Shown one piece after another: positions 24,973-32,937 of a stretch of DNA of 64,000 nucleotides (positions are counted from its first letter, which is position 1; the number at the start of each line of letters is the position of its first letter). Both the position numbers and the translations under genes were made by a program. The notes under the pieces were generated by a model. It did not search any database. It was not told where the DNA came from and saw only the letters and a program-made list of their open reading frames with translations. Origin of the DNA: DASYQD01 sp036005845 (GTDB lineage: Bacteria > Acidobacteriota > Thermoanaerobaculia > Multivoradales > JAIOJS01). The DNA lies in contig DASYQD010000117.1 of NCBI GenBank assembly GCA_036005845.1, forward strand, positions 62,001 to 126,000. Reading direction: 5' to 3'.

Positions 24973-26976
24973 ATGAAGCCCGATCCGATCTTCCGGCTCA
25001 CGCCCGGCAAACGCGTCCTCTTCCTCACCAAAGACCCCGACCTCATCCGCCGCCAGCTCCGCGGCGAGCTCGACCTCGAGCTCGCCGGCCTGCGGGCGCC
25101 CGAGGACCTGCTCGACGACATCAACACCGACGTGATGACGCCGGCGTGGGTCTGTTTCCACCACCGGCCCGAAGATCTGGCGCGCGAGGCCTATGCCGGC
25201 ATGATCGTCGATGGCGACCGCGTCTTCCCGCGCGACGCGCTCTACGCCGGCAACTTCGAGGTCATCGTCTCCGGCCAGCGCAAGGGCGTCGGCAGCTCGC
25301 GCGAGACGGCGACGCAGGCCGAGAAGTGGAGCGGCATCCGTCTCGCCGTCGCCGAGTCGTTCGCGCCCATCCACGCCGCCAACAACGTCAACCAGGGCGT
25401 GCTGATGGCGGGCTACGACGTGCTGGCGCGCCTGCAGCGCGGCGAGGGCGTGCCGCTCGAGGAGCTCTATCGCGGCTACGACCCGATCACCCAGCTCATC
25501 GTGCAGCAGGGCGGTCTCTTCCCGTTCGCCAAAGCGCTGGCGCGCGGCGAGGTCGAGCTGCCGCGGCCGAACAGCGGCAAGCGGCCGATGACGATGGCGG
25601 AGAAGATCCTCGCCAAGAAGATGATCGGCGTCGAGGACGAGCAGCGCTACGTCAAGCCGGGCAACGCCGTGGTGGTCAACGTCGACGGCGGCTACAGCCA
25701 CGAGTTCACCACGGCGCAGGTGCACTACTTCCTGCAGCAGGAGTACGGCCCCGACTACCGCATCCAGCATCCAGAACGTTTCGCCGTCTTCGAGGACCAC
25801 CTCGTCTACGCCGACGAGGTGCGCAAGATGCGGCCGTTCCTCGACCAGATCGAGACGCTGCGGCAGCTTCAGCGCGAGTTCCAGCGTCACACCGGTGTGC
25901 GCGATTTCTCCGCCCATGACCGCGTTTCGCCCGGCATCTGCCACGAGGTGGCGCGCGAGCAGATGATCGAGCCCGGGCAGTTCGTGCAGGCCACCGACAG
26001 CCACACCTGCATGGGCGGCGTCAACAACGCGCTGGCGTGGGGCGTCGGCTCGACCGAGTACGCGAGCCTGGTCTACGACGGCTTCACCACCGTCGAGGTG
26101 CCCGAGTCGATCCGCTTCGAGCTGGTCGGCGAGCTGCCGCCGAGCTGTACCGCGAAGGACGTCATGCTCTACATCCTCCTGCGCTACGCGCGCGAGGAGA
26201 AGACGCTCAACCGCGTCATGGAGTTCACCGGACCGGGCCTGGCATCGCTGTCACCCGACGAGCGCGCCACGCTGACCAACATGGCGACGGAGTGCGCGGC
26301 GCGCACCGGCATCTGCGCCGCCGACGACAAGACACTGGAGTGGATCGCGGCGCGGCGGCCCGGCACCGATATCGAAAGGTTGCGCGGGCAGGTGGTCGAG
26401 CCCGACCCCGACGCCGAGTACGCCGGCGGCATCCACGTCATCGACCTCGCGGCGCTGCGGCCGATGGTGGCCCACCCCGGCGACCCCGACCACGGCGTGC
26501 CGTCGGACCCCACCAACGGCGAGTACGTCGACCAGCTCGACGAAGTGAAGATCGACATCGCCTACGCCGGCAGTTGCACGGCCGGCAAGATCGACGACTT
26601 CGTCTTCTACCACCAGGTCTGCAAGGACGCCGTCGACCACGGCTGGAAGGTGGCTCCCGGCGTCGAGTTCATCATCCAGTTCAGCTCGCGCGAGGTGGAG
26701 GAGTACGCGCGCGAAGCCGGCTTCCTCGACACCTTCGAGAGAGCCGGCGTGCGCTTGATCCACCCCGGCTGCGGCGCCTGTATCGGCTGCGGCCCGGGTG
26801 TGTCCGAGAGCGCGGAGCAGGTCACGGTCTCGGCCATAAACCGCAACTACAAGGGCCGCTCGGGACCGGGGAAGCTCTACCTCGCCTCGCCGCTCACTGT
26901 AGCGGCATCGGCGTTCACCGGCTACATCAGTGAGTACCGGCCGGGGATGTTCGAAAGGAAGCTCGCCGTCGTCTAG
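24973..26976 (+). CDS. Aconitase/3-isopropylmalate dehydratase family protein, swivel domain first
   Basis: The protein has 667 residues. Residues 1-220 contain the swivel (small-subunit) domain, with YAGNFEVIVSGQRKGVGSSRET as its substrate loop in two overlapping pieces. The remainder is the large-subunit catalytic part: VQATDSHTCMGGVNNALAWGVG, AYAGSCTAGKIDDF and PGCGACIGCGPGVS, which supply the three [4Fe-4S] cysteines. The order, swivel then catalytic, is like AcnB without its HEAT domain and opposite to AcnA. The reaction is a hydro-lyase isomerisation of a citrate- or isopropylmalate-like acid. Isocitrate and malate dehydrogenase genes occur elsewhere in the window. The substrate is not certain. 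Confidence 0.85.
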   Translation: MKPDPIFRLTPGKRVLFLTKDPDLIRRQLRGELDLELAGLRAPEDLLDDINTDVMTPAWVCFHHRPEDLAREAYAGMIVDGDRVFPRDALYAGNFEVIVSGQRKGVGSSRETATQAEKWSGIRLAVAESFAPIHAANNVNQGVLMAGYDVLARLQRGEGVPLEELYRGYDPITQLIVQQGGLFPFAKALARGEVELPRPNSGKRPMTMAEKILAKKMIGVEDEQRYVKPGNAVVVNVDGGYSHEFTTAQVHYFLQQEYGPDYRIQHPERFAVFEDHLVYADEVRKMRPFLDQIETLRQLQREFQRHTGVRDFSAHDRVSPGICHEVAREQMIEPGQFVQATDSHTCMGGVNNALAWGVGSTEYASLVYDGFTTVEVPESIRFELVGELPPSCTAKDVMLYILLRYAREEKTLNRVMEFTGPGLASLSPDERATLTNMATECAARTGICAADDKTLEWIAARRPGTDIERLRGQVVEPDPDAEYAGGIHVIDLAALRPMVAHPGDPDHGVPSDPTNGEYVDQLDEVKIDIAYAGSCTAGKIDDFVFYHQVCKDAVDHGWKVAPGVEFIIQFSSREVEEYAREAGFLDTFERAGVRLIHPGCGACIGCGPGVSESAEQVTVSAINRNYKGRSGPGKLYLASPLTVAASAFTGYISEYRPGMFERKLAVV

Positions 26977-27121
26977 CTGTTGATTCTCACCCCGTTCGTC
27001 AGGTTGAGCCAGGCGACGGGTGATTGTCCACCGAGTGCGGACGACGGCCGCTGAGGTCTCGCCTCTGCCATGCCGCTGCAGTGACATACACTGTCGGCAT
27101 ACCCAAGAGGGAGAGGGGTGA

Positions 27122-27748
27122 TGGCGCCGCGCGCCAAGCCGGCTCGACGCCGCGGCCGCGGTCAGGCATGCAATCGCATACGAGTTCCCTCGCGACCTGA
27201 TGATCCGGCAGTCGGCCAACGATGCCGGGGGCGCGCGTAGCGCCCCACTAGGGAACAGCCCCGACATCTGGATCGGCCATACCGACCCCCGCTCAGTGGA
27301 CAGCGTGAATGGCGACGGTTCACCATCGGAGGGACCGGTGGCCAGGTCGCGCGGCTGTTGGCTCTTCGCCCGCGTTCACAATCGCGGTTCCGTCGAAAGC
27401 CTGGAGGCGTGGGTCCGCTTCTACGTCGCGGCGGGACAGCTCGATCCTTATCGTTTCCCGGAGGACTTCGAGTTCGCCAGGGCGCGTGTGCTCAGGCCGG
27501 GGAGGTGGAGTCGTGGCACGAGGTTTCTCGACGAGGTCCCGATCGACAAGCTGCCGCCTGGCGAGAGCCAGACGGTCGCCGTCCAGTGGATGCCCGCCCT
27601 CATCCCGCCGGTGCTCGATTCCGCGGGGAGGCGATGGAACCCCCACATCCTGGTGGCGATCTCCCCGCTCGACGGGCCCTCCGAGGGAGTGACGATGCTC
27701 GATTGCAACAACCTGGCGCAACGCGCCATCGAGATCTTCGAGGACTGA
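27122..27748 (+). pseudogene. Probable remnant of a subtilase-type secreted protein (C-terminal domain only)
   Basis: From just after a stop at 27119 one frame stays open. It reads SRLDAAAAVRHA, like the end of the S8 catalytic domain, then a segment ending SPDIWIGHTDP and an RVHNRGSVESLEAWVRFYVA beta-sandwich typical of CARDB-like tails on large subtilases. No catalytic Asp, His or Ser region is present upstream, where only 145 bases separate it from the aconitase gene. An ATG at 27200 could give a 182-residue protein. A strong purine-rich site (gggagagggg) precedes an ATG at 27121, but that lies in another frame and stops after 40 codons. It is either a decayed gene or a small stand-alone protein. 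Confidence 0.5.
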
Positions 27749-27803
27749 GAGCGCCAGGCGTTCGCGGCCGGCAAAGGCGTCCGCGCCGACGGCTCGCGCG
27801 CGT

Positions 27804-30800
27804 TTACGGAGTCACGGCCGACCAGGGCCGATTGCCGGCCTCGAAGCCGTTGACGAAGAGCTCAACGCTCTCGAGATCGAAGTCGATGCCGTCGACCAGC
27901 GCGTCGTGGCTCGCGACCGCGATCGGCGTGCCCTTGGTGGGATCGCACAGACCCTGATATGCCGGCCCCTGCGGACACGGCAGGTTGTTCCACACCTCTT
28001 CCAGCGCGCCCATCCCACTGTCGGTCGAGGCATAGTAAGTTCCCGGATTGGGCACGAAGTGATAGCCCCCCTGAGGCCCTGTCAGGGTGCTGTCGACGTG
28101 CTCGCCGGCGGCGTCCCAGAGGTCGATGGCGACCCCAGACAAGGGATGGCCGTGGTCGGTCACGCGTCCGTCGATGCCGCGTGCGTACGAGAGCACGAAA
28201 TCGATGTTGGCCGTCGTGTTCCCTGTCGTCACGACCACCGGCGTGCCGGTGGTTACGTCGCAGGAACCGAGGCAGCGAATCCCTGAGTAGAGCTGGCCGA
28301 CGAGCTCCGACCCACCGTAGGCGACCAAGTACCAGGTCCCGGGCTCGCTCGGGAGCTGGTAGTGGCCTCCTGCGTCGGTGGAGGCGTAGCCGCGATATTG
28401 GCCGGTGGCGTTGTAGAGATAGATCGTGACGTAGGGCGGCGTGGTTCCGCTGGTGTCGGTGACCAAGCCGGTGATGACACCGGACTGTGAGAGCCCGAAG
28501 TCGATGGCCGTTGTAACGGTACCGAGCGTTACCGGGATCGGTGTCCCGGCGGTCGGGTTGCAACTTGCGCTGGGGCAGGGCAAATTGTTGTAGAGCTCGG
28601 CATCGTATTGGTTGTTGTACGGGTAGGAATCCGCGACCGCGAAGTAGTTACCCGCGTCGAGGCCGTTGACCTGATACGTGCCGTTGCTCGCGCTGTAGGT
28701 CGAGGCGACCAGCGTGCCGCTGCTGTTGTAGATCCAGACATACGAAGAAGGCAGCGGCGCCGACGTCACCGCGTCGCGAACGGTACCGGCAATTCCCCCC
28801 TTGCGCACGAGGGCGAAGTCGATTCCCGCGGTCGGCGCGCCCAAGCTGACGGCGACGCTCGTGCCGTTCGCCGGGTTGCAGCCCGTCGGCGCACCACCGG
28901 GACAGGGGATGTCGTCGTAGAGCTCGTCGATGAACTCGTAGCTCTCGGCCACGACGAAGTAGTTGCCGGGCACGAGACCATAGATCTGGTACGTGCCGGT
29001 GTTGCCGCTATAGGTGTAGCCCACGAAGTTGCCGGAGCTGTCCCACACCTCGACTTCGACGCCGCCGGCCGGTGCACTCGAAGCATCGGTGACCGTGCCG
29101 GCGATGCTTCCGAGCGTCGTCAGCGCGAAGTCGATGCCGTTGGTGTCCGCATCCAGCACTACCGACACGGGAGTCCCGGTCGTCGGATCGCAAGTCCCCA
29201 GGCAGGGGATGTCGTCATATAGCTCACTGCGATAGTAGTAACGGCTGGCACGCACGTAGTACGTGCCAGGGAGCAGGCCGGTGGCCGAGTACGAGCCGCC
29301 GTAGGAGTAACCGTAGGCAACGTAGGTGCCGGCCGCGTTGTAGATATCGACATAGGAATAATCGGACAGGGGATCGCCGGTGACCGCGTCCGTCAAGTGG
29401 CCCGAAATCGAGCCCAGCTTCCGCAGCGCGAAGTCGATCCCACCGGTGGTGTGATCGAGAGCCACGGAGAACGCGGTGCCGCCGGCGACGTTGCACGAGG
29501 GCTCGCAGGGCACGTCGTCGTAGAGCTCGTCCAGGTACCCGCTCCAGGTCTGGCTGGTTGCGTAATACGTTCCTGCGTTCAACCCGCCAGCCAGGTATTG
29601 GCCCGCTGCGTTGGTGTAACCGTATGAACGCTGAGAGCCTTGCGCATCCAGGATGTCGACCCGTGCATAGGTGATCGGCGCGCCGTCGGCGACTTGCGTG
29701 ACCGTCCCGGCGACGACTCCGAACCGGTCGAGAAAGAAGTCCACGCCGGGAGTCGTCTGTCCGTCGGCGACCGGAATCGGCGTTCCATTCGTCATCGTGC
29801 AGCTCGGCACGCACGGGATGTCCTGGTAGAGCTCTCGGCGATACTCCGAGTTGGAGGAATCGCCGGCAACGGCGAAGGCCGTGCCGCCGGCGAGGCCGCT
29901 TACCAAGTAGCGGCCCGCCTGGTCCGTCTCCGCCATGGCGGCCAGCCCGCCGTTGGCGCCGTAAACGGCTACGTCGGCGTAGGGAAGAGCCGCGCCGGTG
30001 GCAGCATCGCGAACGCGGCCCGCGACGCTGGCGCCGTGTCCGAGCGCGAAGTCGATGCCGGTGTGAACGGCGCCGCTCTGAACCACGATCGGTGTCCCGG
30101 TCGTCGGCGTGCAGCCGGATGGAGCTCCGCCAGCGCACGGGATGTCGGCGTAGAGCTCGTCCAGGAAGCCGTCGGGATAGTAAAAGTCGCCTTGCGTCGA
30201 GGCGTAGTACGTACCAGGGCTCAAGCCGAGGACCAGATAGCTGCCGTCGCCGGCCGTGTAGTCATACCCGGCGTAAGAACCGTTGGCGTTCCAGACCTCG
30301 ACGTAGCGGTCGACGAGCGGCCCCGCGGTTGCCTCGTTGGTGACGGTGCCCGAGATCCCGGCCGAGCCACCCTCGATCTGTATCGTGGCGGTGCCCGTCG
30401 CCTGCTCCCAGCCCCGGGTGCGGATCCAGGTGGTCTCGCCGGCGGCGACGCGAAGGACGGTGCGGCCTTGCAACCCGACCTCGTCGTCGCCGTGAGCGCG
30501 TGGGGTGCCGCTGGATCCAGGGCAAGCATCGAACCAATCGACGACGGTGTCGAAGTCGGACCCGGCAGTGCTGACCACCGCCATGCCGCCCACCTTGGCC
30601 GTGTAGCGAAGCCAGATCTCGCCGCTGGTGCCGTCAGCGCGCCGGACGACCTCGCCCTGGTAGCTGCCGTCCACGACGTCGATGGCGCTGGCGCAGCTCG
30701 CAGCCGCGCCGGCATCGAACACGGTGGCGGGCTGCCGCGGCTCCCAAAACGAGGTCGGCGAGCTCGGCACGCTGCTGGCGCGCTCCCGGCTCTCCACCTC

Positions 30801-31190
30801 GCGGAGAAGGGGCATCAGGACCCCCGCCTTGCGGGCCAGGTCGCGCCCTTCCGCCGTCATCTGCTTCCTGGCTGACTCACGCAGCACGTCGGCGAGATCC
30901 CTGAGCTCGGCTGTCTTTGCACCAGCTTCTGGAAGCTGGCGGGTCTCAGGACGCGAGATGGTGTTCAGTCGTCGACGCAGCAACCGCTCCAGGCGCCAGA
31001 TCGCATCGCGGAGCGCTACGTGCTCGCTGCTCGACGAGTCCTGCGCGGCGGACGCCTTGGGCGCGGGTTGCGATGCCGTCGTGGACCGGGCGGTCTCCGT
31101 CGCGGCCCCGTCGGCCATGCCCGGTGATACCGCGGCGGCGATGAGAATGATGCCAGCCACGGCCGCCCGGCGAAGTTCAGTTGGAAACAT
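27804..31190 (-). CDS. Large secreted protein with eight carboxypeptidase-regulatory-like repeats
   Basis: The protein has 1128 residues. The ATG has a GGAGAG site, and the signal peptide ends GMADG. A helical Arg/Glu-rich region (about 40-140) and a beta domain (about 150-260, FDTVVDWFDACPG) precede eight tandem ~100-residue repeats. Each repeat runs SIxGTVTDAxTGxPL ... GxYxxxGLxPGTYYV, then ELYDDIPC with a second Cys 4-10 residues on, then GTPxxV and GIDFAL. The first part is a carboxypeptidase-regulatory/Cna_B-like beta-sandwich; the Cys pair likely forms a disulfide per unit. The C terminus, ELFVNGFEAGNRPW, matches the tail of the protein at 14823. It is probably a long cell-surface stalk. 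Confidence 0.82.
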   Translation of the reverse strand: MFPTELRRAAVAGIILIAAAVSPGMADGAATETARSTTASQPAPKASAAQDSSSSEHVALRDAIWRLERLLRRRLNTISRPETRQLPEAGAKTAELRDLADVLRESARKQMTAEGRDLARKAGVLMPLLREVESRERASSVPSSPTSFWEPRQPATVFDAGAAASCASAIDVVDGSYQGEVVRRADGTSGEIWLRYTAKVGGMAVVSTAGSDFDTVVDWFDACPGSSGTPRAHGDDEVGLQGRTVLRVAAGETTWIRTRGWEQATGTATIQIEGGSAGISGTVTNEATAGPLVDRYVEVWNANGSYAGYDYTAGDGSYLVLGLSPGTYYASTQGDFYYPDGFLDELYADIPCAGGAPSGCTPTTGTPIVVQSGAVHTGIDFALGHGASVAGRVRDAATGAALPYADVAVYGANGGLAAMAETDQAGRYLVSGLAGGTAFAVAGDSSNSEYRRELYQDIPCVPSCTMTNGTPIPVADGQTTPGVDFFLDRFGVVAGTVTQVADGAPITYARVDILDAQGSQRSYGYTNAAGQYLAGGLNAGTYYATSQTWSGYLDELYDDVPCEPSCNVAGGTAFSVALDHTTGGIDFALRKLGSISGHLTDAVTGDPLSDYSYVDIYNAAGTYVAYGYSYGGSYSATGLLPGTYYVRASRYYYRSELYDDIPCLGTCDPTTGTPVSVVLDADTNGIDFALTTLGSIAGTVTDASSAPAGGVEVEVWDSSGNFVGYTYSGNTGTYQIYGLVPGNYFVVAESYEFIDELYDDIPCPGGAPTGCNPANGTSVAVSLGAPTAGIDFALVRKGGIAGTVRDAVTSAPLPSSYVWIYNSSGTLVASTYSASNGTYQVNGLDAGNYFAVADSYPYNNQYDAELYNNLPCPSASCNPTAGTPIPVTLGTVTTAIDFGLSQSGVITGLVTDTSGTTPPYVTIYLYNATGQYRGYASTDAGGHYQLPSEPGTWYLVAYGGSELVGQLYSGIRCLGSCDVTTGTPVVVTTGNTTANIDFVLSYARGIDGRVTDHGHPLSGVAIDLWDAAGEHVDSTLTGPQGGYHFVPNPGTYYASTDSGMGALEEVWNNLPCPQGPAYQGLCDPTKGTPIAVASHDALVDGIDFDLESVELFVNGFEAGNRPWSAVTP
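27870..30362 (-). repeat. Eight tandem ~300-bp coding repeats
   Basis: These are the eight units of the protein described at 27804-31190. They are diverged in DNA but aligned in protein by the GTVTD start, the ELYDDIPC cysteine and the GIDFAL end. The boundaries given are approximate. Confidence 0.7.
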
Positions 31191-31341
31191 GAGGGCTCTC
31201 CAGAGATAAGGCACGAAAACGTCATGCAGCCGATCAGTGGGCCGCGAACATAGGACGGACTACTTTCGGGGTCATGCCATTTTCGGCTCGGTATGCTGTT
31301 ATGTCAAATCCGGAGTGCCACCCGCGCTATCCTCTTGCCCC

Positions 31342-32811
31342 GTGCTCTCCCTCTCAGTCGTCGTGCCCGTCTACAACGAGCGCTACCTCGTCGTGGAGTC
31401 GGTGCGCCGCGTCCTCGCCGCGGCGCCCTCGTGGGACGGCGTTTCCGCCGTCGAAGTGCTGGTAGTCGAGGATGGCTCGACCGACGGCACCCGCGAGATC
31501 CTGCGTGAATTCGCCGCCGCCGAGCCGCGCATCACGCTGATCGAGCATGCGAAGAACAGCGGCAAGGGCGCCGCGGTACGTACCGGCATCGCGGCGGCGC
31601 AGGGCGACCTCATCGTCTTCCACGACGCCGATCTCGAGTACGACCCGCGCGACATCGGGCGGCTCGTCAAGCCGTTCCTCGAAGACGGCGCCGACGTCGT
31701 CTACGGCTCACGCTTCTCGGCGTCGGAGCGCCGACGGGTCCTCTACTACCGCCACACGCTCGGCAACAAGCTGATCACCTTCCTCTCCGACATGGCGACC
31801 GACTTGAACCTCACCGACGTCGAGACCTGCTACAAGATGTTCCGCTCGACGCTGCTCAAGTCGCTGCCCATCCGCTCCAACGACTTCCGGTTGGAGATCG
31901 AGGTCACCGCCAAGATCGCCAAGCGGCAGGCGCGCATCTTCGAGGTGCCGGTCTCGTACGTCGGGCGCACCTATCGCGAAGGGAAGAAGATCGGCTGGCG
32001 CGACGGCTTCAAGGCCTTGGGTGCCATCACCAAGTACTGGGTGGTCGACGACCTCTACGCCGACGACCCGTGGGGCGGCGCCATCCTGCACAACCTCGAG
32101 CGCGCGCGCCGCTTCAACCGTTGGATGGCCGACGCCATCCGCCCCTACCTTGGCGCGCGGGTGCTGGAGATCGGCGCCGGCATCGGCAACCTCACGCACT
32201 GGCTGCTGCCGCGCGAGCGCTACGTGGCGAGCGACATCAACCCGCAATATCTCGCCTACCTGCGCAACGGCACGGTGGGAAAGCCCTACCTCGAGGTGGC
32301 GCGCGTCGATCTCGAGGACCCCGCGAGCTTCGCGGCCTTGCAGGGGCAGTTCGACACCATCGTCTGCCTCAACGTGCTCGAGCACGTGCGCGACCCAATC
32401 CAGTCGCTGCACAACATGCACGGCGCGCTGGCGCCGGGCGGACGGCTGGTGCTCTACGTGCCGCAGGGGCAGGGCCTCTATTCGACGCTCGACGAGGCGC
32501 TGGCGCACCGCGTGCGCTACGACCAGCGGATGCTCGGCGACGAGCTGCAGAAGACGGGCTTCGCGCTCGAGCATCGCGTCGACTTCAACCGCGCCTCGGT
32601 GCCGGCCTGGTGGCTCAACGGCAAGGTGCTGCGGCGGCGCAACTTCTCGCGGCTGCAGCTCAAGGGCTTCGATTGGACGGTGCCGCTGCTGCGCCGCGTC
32701 GACCGCTGGATCCCGTGGCGCGGGCTGGGGCTCATCGCCGTGGCGCGCAAGCCGGTCGAGGCGGCGGGCGAGGTCGAGGCGAAGCCGGCGGCGCTCGCCG
32801 CCGCGAGCTAG
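31342..32811 (+). CDS. Fusion protein: GT2 glycosyltransferase plus SAM methyltransferase
   Basis: The protein is about 489 residues from a GTG that puts VLSLSVVVPVYNERYLV at the N terminus. An alternative upstream start adds 35 unlikely residues. Residues 1-230 are a DPM1-like GT2 with VVEDGSTDGTREIL, FHDADLEYDPRDI and a conserved TDVETCYKMFR segment. Residues about 260-430 are a class I methyltransferase: VLEIGAGIGNLTHWLL, YVASDINPQYL, FDTIVCLNVLEHV and ALAPGGRLVLYVP. The protein should be cytoplasmic or membrane-associated through its substrate. A TATGCT sequence at 31292 is a possible -10 element. It is divergent from the repeat-protein gene. Confidence 0.88.
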   Translation: MLSLSVVVPVYNERYLVVESVRRVLAAAPSWDGVSAVEVLVVEDGSTDGTREILREFAAAEPRITLIEHAKNSGKGAAVRTGIAAAQGDLIVFHDADLEYDPRDIGRLVKPFLEDGADVVYGSRFSASERRRVLYYRHTLGNKLITFLSDMATDLNLTDVETCYKMFRSTLLKSLPIRSNDFRLEIEVTAKIAKRQARIFEVPVSYVGRTYREGKKIGWRDGFKALGAITKYWVVDDLYADDPWGGAILHNLERARRFNRWMADAIRPYLGARVLEIGAGIGNLTHWLLPRERYVASDINPQYLAYLRNGTVGKPYLEVARVDLEDPASFAALQGQFDTIVCLNVLEHVRDPIQSLHNMHGALAPGGRLVLYVPQGQGLYSTLDEALAHRVRYDQRMLGDELQKTGFALEHRVDFNRASVPAWWLNGKVLRRRNFSRLQLKGFDWTVPLLRRVDRWIPWRGLGLIAVARKPVEAAGEVEAKPAALAAAS

Positions 32812-32937
32812 CTCGCCGAGTCGCGGGCAACGCGATCAACGGCGCGCGCGCGTTGCGCGTATGAAGGCATGCCCGCGCCCGCGCGGCGAGCAGTCTCACA
32901 GTCAACGGGTTTCGCGGGCGCCCGAGGAGGACGTGCC

